Assembly: GCF_007859395.1 (NCBI RefSeq)
Contig: NZ_VOHD01000003.1
Location: 851,028 to 915,027, forward strand
Reading direction: 5' to 3'
Length of the DNA stretch: 64,000 nucleotides
Origin: Planomicrobium sp. CPCC 101110
GTDB lineage: Bacteria > Bacillota > Bacilli > Bacillales_A > Planococcaceae
Shown: piece after piece, positions 25,802 through 34,029 of the stretch
How positions within the stretch are numbered: the first letter of the stretch is position 1
Layout: each line of letters opens with the position of its first letter
The notes under the pieces: generated by a model
Told to the model about the DNA's origin: nothing
Databases searched by the model: none
The model's input: only the letters and a program-made list of their open reading frames with translations
Made by a program: the position numbers and the translations under genes

Positions 25802-27220
25802 TTACAATTCGTTGTAATCACTAGTTACTTCTTTAATAGCTGTAATATAGTAGCCGCCGCCTATTTGTATTTCAACTGTATATGCTTTTGTTTTGTGATA
25901 GTTGAATTCATCTTCATCCAACGTATAGTTGAAAACCTCATCGGTAATCACTTGAAAGGTCTGTTCGTCAACCACTTCAATATCAGAAACTACAGTGGAG
26001 GTGAAATCATACTCGTAATATCCTTCAAGCTTAGAGTGCTCTTCCATTTTAGCTATGTATTCTGCTTCTATTGGGCTAGCAGCAGGGAAAAAGCTCGAGA
26101 TATAGGAGAAGTCGGCATAATTCAAAGCTGATTCAAATTCATATCGGAAAGAACTAATCAGATCTCTAAGGTTCGGTTCATGCAATTCAATAAATGCTCG
26201 GAATTCCTCTTCTTCCACTGTTTCCTGACGGTCGCTTTCAAGTTTTTCCTGTACGGACGGGAAAGTGATGTGGGCAGAACCAGTTTCAATTGCTACAGGC
26301 TCTCCTTTGATAACTTGACCTTTTTCATCTTTCGATTCAGCCGAAATTTCCACGGATCCATCAAACGCTAATGGTCCGATCAAGCTCATTTCTTTTACTG
26401 TTTTCTTAGTGGATTTTCCATCTATCCATAAAACCGCATCCTCAACATCCGAAGTGATGGAAACCATGCCACCTTCCAATTCAGGATCGATTAAATAGGA
26501 GTTGCTTCCATCTCCTTGAATATCCATCGTACCTTCTGCCTTGATAGGAGAAAACTCACTTTCGGCTGAAGCTTTCCAATCGTAGCTTCCAGGGACGAAT
26601 TCTCCAACAGAAACGAGTTCTCCTTGGTTACCGGAGACTGTTTTGGTTCCGATATCCACACTTGTTTTATCCAAAGGCATTTCTGCTTCTACGGTGACAG
26701 GATGGATTAAAAAGGTAGCTTTGTCATATAGACCAAATAAGACCGGTTCACTAACGACTGATATAAGTTTATTACCTTTTGAATCTAAGATAACATCGGA
26801 CATTTCATTGTTTTTCAGCAATGCTGTTTCGGTTTGCAATTGGTCGCGCAGGCTTTCCCATCCTTCGTTTTCTACAAAATCATAAAACGCTTTTTCATCT
26901 GCTGCTGCATCTTCCGGAACAGTAAAAAAGAAAAAAAACGTATCCGCATCATTTTGGCTGAAAGCTTGGTTCATAGCTACGATGCTTTTTGAGGCGTCAT
27001 ATTTTGACTGAAGAAGCAAATGGGTACCGACAGTAGCAAGTAAAACTACCGCTGCTGCAACGAATCCTGCTTTTTTAATCTTAGAATTTTTAGGACTATG
27101 TTGTTTTGGTCTTTCATTAGTGGAAGCTGAAGTTATAGGATCATCAAATTTTTCACCACAATTCAAACAAAACAAATTAGAATCTGTTCGAGCCCTACCG
27201 CAATTTCGACAATTATTCAT
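25802..27220 (-). CDS. Zinc-ribbon TcaA/YvbJ-like membrane protein (copy B)
   Basis: The 472-residue protein has a zinc ribbon (Cys4, Cys7, Cys18 and Cys21), a TM helix (about 50-68) and an NTF2-like domain (SIVAMNQAFSQNDADTF). Next come beta domains with VLWIDGKSTKKTV, and a C-terminal NTF2-like domain (ESALNYADFSYISSFF). It is much closer to the 35029 protein (shared DGKSTKKTV / DEKSTGKTV and C-terminal layout) than to copy A. On the minus strand it precedes SbsA copy B, so the A pair and B pair are inverted and their internal order is swapped. An RBS-like GGAGGTAAATATGC precedes the ATG. Confidence 0.75.
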   Translation of the reverse strand: MNNCRNCGRARTDSNLFCLNCGEKFDDPITSASTNERPKQHSPKNSKIKKAGFVAAAVVLLATVGTHLLLQSKYDASKSIVAMNQAFSQNDADTFFFFFTVPEDAAADEKAFYDFVENEGWESLRDQLQTETALLKNNEMSDVILDSKGNKLISVVSEPVLFGLYDKATFLIHPVTVEAEMPLDKTSVDIGTKTVSGNQGELVSVGEFVPGSYDWKASAESEFSPIKAEGTMDIQGDGSNSYLIDPELEGGMVSITSDVEDAVLWIDGKSTKKTVKEMSLIGPLAFDGSVEISAESKDEKGQVIKGEPVAIETGSAHITFPSVQEKLESDRQETVEEEEFRAFIELHEPNLRDLISSFRYEFESALNYADFSYISSFFPAASPIEAEYIAKMEEHSKLEGYYEYDFTSTVVSDIEVVDEQTFQVITDEVFNYTLDEDEFNYHKTKAYTVEIQIGGGYYITAIKEVTSDYNEL

Positions 27221-27693
27221 GCATATTTACCTCCGATAATTTCCTTTAATTATTTGAATATATCATGATAATTAAAATAAAGTAAAATTTTTGTAAAATA
27301 ATTGATTATTTTTTCATAGGTTTTCTTAAAAAAGATTAGTGAAACTTTATATTAAGCAATTATAAAGTTCTTCCAAATATTAAATAGAGGCTGATGAAAG
27401 GAAATTGATAAAGCATAGTAAAGAGAACATATGCCTAATATTATTGTTGGGATATTAACATTCAAGATATTTTATTTTGTATTCCAATACAGAAAGAGGT
27501 TAATGTGATTTGGACTATATGATAATATATTTTTTAGTATCTTTTACCTGAATACCTCGACTTAAGTAATAGAAATAAAGATGAAGAAAAGTTATTGTAA
27601 ATTGCATAGTAAGGAGCGGATAAAAAGGTGTAAAAATTAAAATGGAGCAAAGACAACATTATAAAAAGAGAGAATAGAGAGGAGTGCAGTTCA
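27221..27693. other. Intergenic region, AT-rich
   Basis: This 470-bp stretch holds the leader of the minus-strand TcaA copy B gene and the start region of the next plus-strand scrap. I see no hairpin with a T run and no supported ORF. Confidence 0.4.
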
Positions 27694-27887
27694 TTGAGAA
27701 AGATTTTTTACACCAATTTGTTTTTATATTAACTTTATTTTTGGGTGATTCAGTTTTTGCTGAAACAACTAATTTGAAAGTGGGTACGCTCATTACAGCT
27801 AAGGCCACATCTAGCAGTAAACAAGAATACAAATTTACCACATCAAAAGATGGTGAATTCTATATTACAGATCTAATGAACATATAG
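27694..27887 (+). pseudogene. Frameshifted, truncated secreted-protein gene
   Basis: A good RBS (AGAGGAG) leads to TTG 27694 and LRKIFYTN, which stops early. A one-base shift recovers a signal-peptide core (FVFILTLFLGDSVFAE), then TTNLKVGTLITAKATSS and KQEYKFTTSKDGEFYITD before a stop at 27885-27887. It reads like the first 60 residues of an exported protein, frameshifted near 27715 and truncated. Confidence 0.5.
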
Positions 27888-27897
27888 GAGTGATTTT

Positions 27898-28689
27898 TTG
27901 AAGAAAATATATACTCTTTTATCTATAGTTTTCCTGGTGCTGCTTCTTACCGGTTGTGCAAAAGAAATGATCCTAAAGGATTTCCAAAAGAATCCTGGAG
28001 AAAAATTGGAAGATACTAAATCGACCTGGTTCGAATATTCAGATGAACAGAAAGAAAAACTAATTACTGAAAAGTTGAAGAAAGAAGAATTAGACGCTCA
28101 TCCGTTTAAGGAAATTGTAGAAGGCATTAATCACCTTTATGCCAATACAGAATATACGTTGGGTGATCTTGATGCTGTGTTTGATGAATCAATAGAGAGT
28201 TACGAGAGAGTTGTAGCGTTTGAAGAAGAAAATTCCTCTCCAGCTAGGCTAGTGGAAAAAACAGTGGAAGAAGAACAATCTGAAAAAGATTTGCAAGAAT
28301 TTATTGATATTTATACTCAAGCTTTTAGAAATGAAGATGCTGAAACAATTTATGATACGTGGGACTCATCTATAGATAGCGATGCAGAAGAAAGAGAAGA
28401 AGGGATCAAGGAATGGGAGGAAGAGCTGAAAGTTTATAAAATAAAAGAATACTGAGCCAAAGTTATAAAAATCATGGAAGATTCGCCAGTTGAAGAGCAT
28501 GGAATAGAATACATAAAAGTTTTAGTGGACTTAAAGATGCAAGGAGATTACCAAGGAGAAAAAGAAAGCTATGAGGGATTAGTGGTTATGTACATTACGG
28601 AATATGACAACGAGTATGGGTACCTCATTGAAGACGATATGGATTATTTGAACGAAGAACAAGCTGAACAAATTTATGAAACGAAATAA
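27898..28689 (+). pseudogene. Lipoprotein gene interrupted by one TGA
   Basis: Starting at TTG 27898 (AGGAGTG upstream), the frame encodes a lipoprotein signal (LLLTGC, Cys20) and an acidic helical, NTF2-like body (FIDIYTQAFRNEDAETIYDTW). It continues to TGA at 28453-28455. The same frame then continues for 78 more codons (AKVIKIMEDSPVEEHG and so on) to TAA at 28689. A single nonsense change therefore splits one 263-codon gene. The 185-residue product might still be secreted. Function unknown. Confidence 0.65.
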
Positions 28690-28778
28690 GTATTGTGAAG
28701 GATATTATTGTGATACTTCAAGAAACTTTATATTTAGTATTTACTATATAGATGAGAGAAATAACTTTATAACAAAAT

Positions 28779-28829
28779 AAACTGCACTCAAGCTGGTAAA
28801 CATATTTTACAGTTTCAGTGTAGTTTTCT
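28779..28829 (+). terminator. Rho-independent terminator
   Basis: AACTGCACT pairs with AGTGTAGTT, with an inner GGTAAA/TTTACA stem, followed by TTTTCT. Confidence 0.6.
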
Positions 28830-29023
28830 ATTTGGTGAAATTTCTAGAAAATTTTATAGGATTTAGGAAAAAGTCTTAATGTTGCATATGAGTGTTATAA
28901 AGGTTATTTAGATATGCAGAAATATCTAATGCGATTTTGCTTAAACCTAATTTCTGAGTACTTTCAATGAATATTTATTTATTGAAAAGACTGAAAAAAA
29001 TATATACGGTTATCTGTTATTTG

Positions 29024-29047
29024 TGGTATTATTTACCTGTTATTTTG
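29024..29047 (+). promoter_or_regulatory. Shared extended -10 promoter element (copy 3)
   Basis: TGGTATTATTTACCTGTTAT matches copies at 21613 and 33881. It lies about 160 bp before the first gene of the AAA+ operon. Confidence 0.55.
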
Positions 29048-29190
29048 TAACTATAATAAAGGTAATACAAGGAATATTTTATGATAAATAGCATGTAAAG
29101 AGGAGGGAGATAAAGGCTAAAGAATTAGTTGATAGCGGAACACTGATTTCATTGTTGACCGATCAGTTGACATTCAAAAGGAGGACTAAG

Positions 29191-29673
29191 ATGAGAAGGC
29201 CTTTAATTAACACGAACACCAGCCAAAAAATCAATGTAAGCATATCGCCTAGCAAGGTTTCTTCAAATAAGGTAGAACTTACCGGTTTAGCTCTTGATAA
29301 ACGGTTAAGGCAGAAACGTTCAAAAGAATATATAAATGGGATTACCAAACTGGATGCTGGCGGTGTGATATGCAGCCACAGCGATATTGAAGAATTGAAG
29401 CAAACAATTCAAAACGAATTTCCGGATTTATCGCCATCTCAATATCTGATTGGCATTATTTCTAAGTGTTATCTAGGAAAGCCTTACGTTGTACATACTC
29501 TTGACTTGAATCTAGATATTGTAAAGCATTATGAAAAAGGGGAATCATTGCCAGCATCCATGGATCGAGGGAAAGGCTTGGCATTGCATCCGAGATATGA
29601 ATTTATAGAAGTTTATAACGATTCGCTACGGGCTGTTTCTGAAAACGGTGACGTAGCAGTGATTAAGGGGTGA
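29191..29673 (+). CDS. Unknown protein, first gene of the AAA+ operon
   Basis: The 160-residue soluble protein has no cysteine ribbon or membrane helix. It begins MRRPLINTNTSQKINVS. It contains a helical segment (SDIEELKQTIQNEFPDLS) and a beta-rich C-terminal part that repeats charged-hydrophobic alternation (VVHTLDLNLDIVKHYEKG). The ATG at 29191 has AAAAGGAGGACTAAG directly upstream; an in-frame upstream TTG (29152) lacks an RBS. It ends seven bases before the next gene. I do not recognise the family; because of its fixed position it is probably a subunit or adaptor of the AAA+ system. Confidence 0.65.
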   Translation: MRRPLINTNTSQKINVSISPSKVSSNKVELTGLALDKRLRQKRSKEYINGITKLDAGGVICSHSDIEELKQTIQNEFPDLSPSQYLIGIISKCYLGKPYVVHTLDLNLDIVKHYEKGESLPASMDRGKGLALHPRYEFIEVYNDSLRAVSENGDVAVIKG

Positions 29674-29680
29674 AGAAAAA

Positions 29681-31381
29681 ATGTCATCAGAACAATCGAT
29701 TAGTAGAGCCAATTTAACTTATATAGAGAATAGCCTTAATTCTTTAGAAAATGGCGTTAACTATGTCTCGAATCAAGTTGATACAGTAAATAGTGAAGTA
29801 GTGGACATTAGAAATAACTTGAATCATCTTATTCAAGAATTTCAAGATTATGTAAAGAAAGACTTGTTGGAGAAAAGCTTGCAGCTGGCTGAAACCCGAA
29901 TCGTCAAAGTGCGGCAGGAGCTTGAAACGAGCTATGGACATTACGGAGAAGTGCGCCGCCGAGTGACCGGAATCCTACAAGCGGTAGATGTTGGACTGGT
30001 GAAAAAAGAGACTATAGAAAATTCTACTGAAGAACATATGCTGGCAGCTCCGCGGTATTGGTTAGCGCCATGTCTAATTTCGCTTTCTGCCTGGCTTAAT
30101 GACAATAAAGAGCTGGCGGATAAGGCCATGTTAGAGGCGCTGCGTCGCGATAGCGAAAAAACTTCGTTGTTTTTTGCTCTTGTAACACGCCGCGGAGCCA
30201 GATATAAAGCCAGCAGCGATTGGTTAGATAAATATTTCGGATTGCAAAACCCGGAATCATTAGAAAGAGAAATTGTCGTATTGATCGATGGTTTTACAAA
30301 TGGCATATTCGGACCGAATGCCCGTATGAATTGTGGAAGGCAAATTGAGTCTTGGATTTCGGAACTATCCCAAAAGGCTGGTTTTATAGAAGAACAAAAT
30401 GCCCAGTGGAAAGTCGCATTGGAATCTAAGCTGGAGGAATTGAATGATCAATCCTATCCATACTTGAAAGCGCATAGCCAGACATGGCCTCGTCTAGAGT
30501 CTAGCCTTGAAGGGGCAAAAATCCATAGAACTATTACCGATTACTTTACTGAAATTCTTGGACGTGAAATTACTCCAGCTAAAAGCATCGCATATGCAGT
30601 AGACGGACTTCTTGATACACTCGTGTCTAAATTCGATGATGAGGAATTGCCACTAAGAAACGATGAAAGATTGCTTTCGTTAATCATCCAACAAAACGGG
30701 GACAATGCAACGGCACAAAAAATGTTCAAAAATGAGAACACATTAAAAGAACGCGTCTCTTTCACTCAATTATTAACGAACTTTGCCATGCATCCAGAGG
30801 TATCTAATGCATCAATAGCAACACAAAAGTTTTCGATCGCATGGTCAAAAGAGTGGATCAAGCATGCCCATGATGACTTAACCGCTGAAAATCGTGCGAC
30901 TATTCCAATCGATATTGACTTAGAGATCGATCAATGGACGGGACAAACACAAGACGGCTCTAACGAAGAGGAGCTAGTATCCTCACTTGAAAACAATATG
31001 GAACAAAGAAAACAATTTGCGATTTCTCAAGTTAAACTAAAAATGGCCCATTGGGCAGCTCTCGCAGGCGGGATATTATTCGCAATAGGCGGCTTCAGCA
31101 CTCCATTCCTCTTTCTATTCGCAGCAGCTTGCGGCTGGTATTTCTATTCAGGAAAACAAGGGATTCAAAAAAGAAAAGATCAAGTTGCAGAAGATTTTAG
31201 GGTGTTATCCGAAAAATCTAAGCAGAAATTGCTTGCGGCGTTAGCGGAAACAGTTGATTGGAGAAAAGAGTATGCGCATGAAGATGCAAATGCATCTTTA
31301 GTCACTGAACTTCTTGACTCTATTAATCCAGAGCAATATTCATTCTCGAGCCATGATACTGCAAGAGCAGTTGTAAATTAA
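29681..31381 (+). CDS. Large coiled-coil membrane protein of the AAA+ operon
   Basis: The 566-residue protein has an N-terminal coiled coil (about residues 10-90) and a helical middle domain (105-440; WLAPCLISLSAWLNDN, RRGARYKASSDWLDKYFG). A hydrophobic hairpin (about 462-495, LAGGILFAIGGFSTPFLFLFAAACGWYF) and a further basic coiled coil follow. Both large parts would lie on the same side of the membrane, probably the cytosol, where the AAA+ protein could act. The RBS AAGGGGTGA precedes the ATG. No known family is recognised. It is the likely structural partner of the ATPase. Confidence 0.7.
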   Translation: MSSEQSISRANLTYIENSLNSLENGVNYVSNQVDTVNSEVVDIRNNLNHLIQEFQDYVKKDLLEKSLQLAETRIVKVRQELETSYGHYGEVRRRVTGILQAVDVGLVKKETIENSTEEHMLAAPRYWLAPCLISLSAWLNDNKELADKAMLEALRRDSEKTSLFFALVTRRGARYKASSDWLDKYFGLQNPESLEREIVVLIDGFTNGIFGPNARMNCGRQIESWISELSQKAGFIEEQNAQWKVALESKLEELNDQSYPYLKAHSQTWPRLESSLEGAKIHRTITDYFTEILGREITPAKSIAYAVDGLLDTLVSKFDDEELPLRNDERLLSLIIQQNGDNATAQKMFKNENTLKERVSFTQLLTNFAMHPEVSNASIATQKFSIAWSKEWIKHAHDDLTAENRATIPIDIDLEIDQWTGQTQDGSNEEELVSSLENNMEQRKQFAISQVKLKMAHWAALAGGILFAIGGFSTPFLFLFAAACGWYFYSGKQGIQKRKDQVAEDFRVLSEKSKQKLLAALAETVDWRKEYAHEDANASLVTELLDSINPEQYSFSSHDTARAVVN

Positions 31382-31394
31382 GGAGGAGAGAAAA

Positions 31395-31589
31395 ATGAGC
31401 AATCCAGAAAATTCGTCAAGCGTACTAAATAGACAGAAATCTATAAATAGTAATCCAGGAACTTCATTTCAAAAGATGATGAAAGAAGTAGAAAAAGAAA
31501 CAATCAATAATACACTTGCTACTCAATTTCCAGAATGGGATTTGAAGCCGCCAGCCAATCTAGTAAGAAGAAAGCGGACAAAATTATAA
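31395..31589 (+). CDS. Small hydrophilic protein of the AAA+ operon, 64 aa
   Basis: The ATG follows AAGGAGGAGAGAAAA, 14 bp after the previous stop, and the stop codon overlaps the next start as TAATG. The product is Ser/Asn/Lys-rich at the start, with a short helix (MMKEVEKETINNTLATQF) and a basic C-terminus (RRKRTKL). It has no motif I recognise. Its tight packing makes it a genuine operon member, perhaps an adaptor. Confidence 0.6.
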   Translation: MSNPENSSSVLNRQKSINSNPGTSFQKMMKEVEKETINNTLATQFPEWDLKPPANLVRRKRTKL

Positions 31590-32155
31590 TGAATCCTCCG
31601 ACTACTTATTCGCAATGGATTGAGTGTTTGGATTGTTTAAAAACTGCTATGCAAGATGAAGAAACAATCTTGTTGATGGAACGTGGAAGTATTGAATGGA
31701 CGCCAGGCGTTGCTGAACGTTTAACTCAACGGCTTTATGAAGTGATTGATTATAGGCTCCGGCAAACTTCTGATCAATTCCAAAAACAGTTGAACCATGG
31801 CCGCGGAGATGAAATTGCTTTGGTCCAAGCCATTCTTTCTGTTCGCAAGCGATTAGCTCTATTAAAAAGGCTAGCGCAGCTTTCAGTATTTCCAGACAAA
31901 GTAAACGAAGCAATGCTCACCATTCTTTCAGATTACGCTAAAAAATCTCAGCAATCACTTGAAGATAGTGCAAAGACAGATCGAACTGGCCGATTAAGAA
32001 TAACCATTAAAAATAATCCAATTACAAGCTTTGAGAAAGTAGAAAATGTATTTGGTTCTTCTGTTGAAACAACGTCTAGAGCTGTAAATATGACTAAAGA
32101 GAAAAAAGCAGGCAGTGAACCGAAACCGACGGGAAGAAGAGTGATTTTTAAATGA
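31589..32155 (+). CDS. Helical coiled-coil protein of the AAA+ operon
   Basis: The 188-residue product is almost entirely helical (SQWIECLDCLKTAMQ, AILSVRKRLALLKRLAQL), with a basic Lys/Arg-rich C-terminus ending RRVIFK. The start at 31589 is chosen because it overlaps the previous stop (TAATG); an in-frame ATG-less extension upstream overlaps gene three in another frame. Its own stop overlaps the AAA+ start as ATGA, so the two proteins are translationally coupled and probably made in fixed ratio. Family unknown. Confidence 0.65.
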   Translation: MNPPTTYSQWIECLDCLKTAMQDEETILLMERGSIEWTPGVAERLTQRLYEVIDYRLRQTSDQFQKQLNHGRGDEIALVQAILSVRKRLALLKRLAQLSVFPDKVNEAMLTILSDYAKKSQQSLEDSAKTDRTGRLRITIKNNPITSFEKVENVFGSSVETTSRAVNMTKEKKAGSEPKPTGRRVIFK

Positions 32156-33711
32156 ATGATGCCACTAATTGCTTTAAAACATTAGAAAGATATTTGAAAG
32201 CAAGAATCCCATTTATTACAATCCGCACATCTGAACATAAAAGAGCCTTAGAGATAGCGGCACAAATAGCTTATAAGCTATCGCTTCCCGTCTACAGTCA
32301 TACTATTTCCCAAGGGACAAGGGATATTCTTACAAACCGCTTAGCTAATGAGGATCGCTCGGTTATGGGAGGGTTGGATTTCGCAAATCAGAAAATCAGC
32401 CAGCAACAAAATGTCACGTTTATTTATACAGAAGTACAGGACTTAGAGGACGACACACCGATTGCGAGGCAATTTCAAGATTTAGCGATGATGGCAATTG
32501 AAACTGGGGGCAGTATTATTGTCATTACCAATAAGCCTGTGTGGGGGCCATTACAACGTTCGGGAATGTCGATTGCTTTAGATCCGCCGAACGAAGATGA
32601 AATGCTTCAAATTATTCAGGATCAGATTTCCGGTTACCGCGGTGAAATGGTCATTGAATGGGGACCAGAAGAAGAAAAACAAGCTGCTGCTATTTTAGCA
32701 GGTATTAGCCAAATCGAAGCAGAAAATGTGATTGCTACTTTACTAGCTAATGGTTCTATACTAAATTCTGATCTTAAAGAACTTATGCATGCGAAGGATC
32801 GGATTTTTGCTGATATCTCAGGAATTGAACGCGTACAAGTCCGAGATGACTACGAGGTCGGCGGATTAGAAGGCATGAAACGCTGGTTAGAAGCTAACGA
32901 GCAATTGTTAACAGCAGATTTACGTGAAAGAGGCATTCGCCCTCCGCGCGGTATTTTGTTAGTTGGGGTTCCGGGATGCGGAAAGTCTTTATCTGCAAAA
33001 GCGATTGCTTCTCAATGGAATTTGCCTTTATATCGCTTAGATCTTTCTACAATTCACGGCCAGTATTTAGGACAAAGCGAATCAAGATTAAAAGAGGCCT
33101 TGGCTACAGCAGATCATGTAGCACCTTGTGTTTTATGGATTGATGAAATTGAAAAAGGCTTAGCTGGAGCCACTGGAGGTGGAGACGGCGGAACATCCAC
33201 CCGCTTGGTTGGCCAGTTCCTATACTGGTTGCAAGAAAGTTTAGCGCGAGTATTTATTGTTGCTACGGCAAATGATGTTTCGCAATTACCACCGGAATTG
33301 CTCCGCAGAGGAAGGTTTGATGAGCTGTTTTTTGTTGACTTGCCTACACCGGAGGAGCGAGAAGAAATTATCCGTATTTATGTGAAAAAGGGTCTGAAAG
33401 TAGATTTGCCAGATGCACTGCTGCAAAAACTGGTTATGATATCTGAAGGTTTTGCAGGTTCAGATTTAGAAGCAGCTGTAAGGGAAGTAGTCAAGCAAGC
33501 AGTCGTTAAGGGTGATGATTCTATTTCGGATCAGACATTATTGGATTATTTTCAAAACATTGTTCCACTGTCTCAGACTAGTCCAGAACAAATCGAAAGT
33601 ATCAGAGCTTGGGGGAAAGAAAGAGCCGTCCCAGCTGGAAAACAAATCGAAAATGGAAATTCCGATTTGTTGCAATCCAAGAAAAAAAATGGACGGACAG
33701 TTCTCGTATAG
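32152..33711 (+). CDS. Ycf46-like AAA+ ATPase
   Basis: The 519-residue ATPase has the N-terminal Ycf46-type domain (residues 8-165; LKARIPFITIRTSE), a linker and a full AAA+ module. The module has Walker A GVPGCGKS (272-279), Walker B VLWIDE (327-332), sensor ATAND (371-375), arginine finger RRGRFDE (385-391) and a C-terminal helical lid. Ycf46 proteins are widespread in cyanobacteria and scattered bacteria, with poorly defined roles. Here it closes a five-gene operon and overlaps the previous gene by four bases. All ATPase residues are intact, so it should be active, probably remodelling the coiled-coil membrane protein in the same operon. Confidence 0.85.
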   Translation: MNDATNCFKTLERYLKARIPFITIRTSEHKRALEIAAQIAYKLSLPVYSHTISQGTRDILTNRLANEDRSVMGGLDFANQKISQQQNVTFIYTEVQDLEDDTPIARQFQDLAMMAIETGGSIIVITNKPVWGPLQRSGMSIALDPPNEDEMLQIIQDQISGYRGEMVIEWGPEEEKQAAAILAGISQIEAENVIATLLANGSILNSDLKELMHAKDRIFADISGIERVQVRDDYEVGGLEGMKRWLEANEQLLTADLRERGIRPPRGILLVGVPGCGKSLSAKAIASQWNLPLYRLDLSTIHGQYLGQSESRLKEALATADHVAPCVLWIDEIEKGLAGATGGGDGGTSTRLVGQFLYWLQESLARVFIVATANDVSQLPPELLRRGRFDELFFVDLPTPEEREEIIRIYVKKGLKVDLPDALLQKLVMISEGFAGSDLEAAVREVVKQAVVKGDDSISDQTLLDYFQNIVPLSQTSPEQIESIRAWGKERAVPAGKQIENGNSDLLQSKKKNGRTVLV

Positions 33712-33724
33712 AAAAGATAATAAG

Positions 33725-33758
33725 CAGACGGATTGTGTTATTGAGCCGTCTGTTTTTT
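33725..33758 (+). terminator. Rho-independent terminator of the AAA+ operon
   Basis: CAGACGG, loop and CCGTCTGTTTTTT, 14 bp after the ATPase stop. Confidence 0.8.
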
Positions 33759-33880
33759 ATATTTTGAACTCCCTTTACTGAAATTACCACTCGAATAACA
33801 ATATACTCTGTAAGACATTAGAATTTAATACATTAATATGGGAAAAAAATAATATATTTTAACTGCAAAAGAAAAATATA

Positions 33881-33903
33881 TGATATTATTTATCTAGTAT
33901 TTT
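33881..33903 (+). promoter_or_regulatory. Shared extended -10 promoter element (copy 4)
   Basis: TGATATTATTTATCTAGTAT is an extended -10 whose downstream bases are identical to the 21613 copy over 17 positions, before the zinc-ribbon Yip1-like gene. Confidence 0.6.
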
Positions 33904-34029
33904 AAGACTACTAACATAGCCTATTATTTACTAAGAGATTTATCAACCTGGCTATAAAGAAAAGGAGGCAAAGTAGTAAAAGCTATAGGCATGTAATATA
34001 TTAACCAAACAATCTTAGGAGGAAGAAAA

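Larger units (their letters stand above)
28690..29190. other. Intergenic region before the AAA+ operon
   Basis: It contains a terminator (28779-28829), AT-rich DNA, and the shared extended -10 element at 29024. From 29098 an open frame in phase with the next gene contains KELVDSGTLISLL, preceded by GAGGAGG but without an ATG, GTG or TTG at usable distance. Confidence 0.5.
33712..34029. other. Intergenic region with terminator and promoter
   Basis: It contains the terminator at 33725-33758, the shared extended -10 element at 33881, and a leader that ends in TTAGGAGGAAG. Confidence 0.5.
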
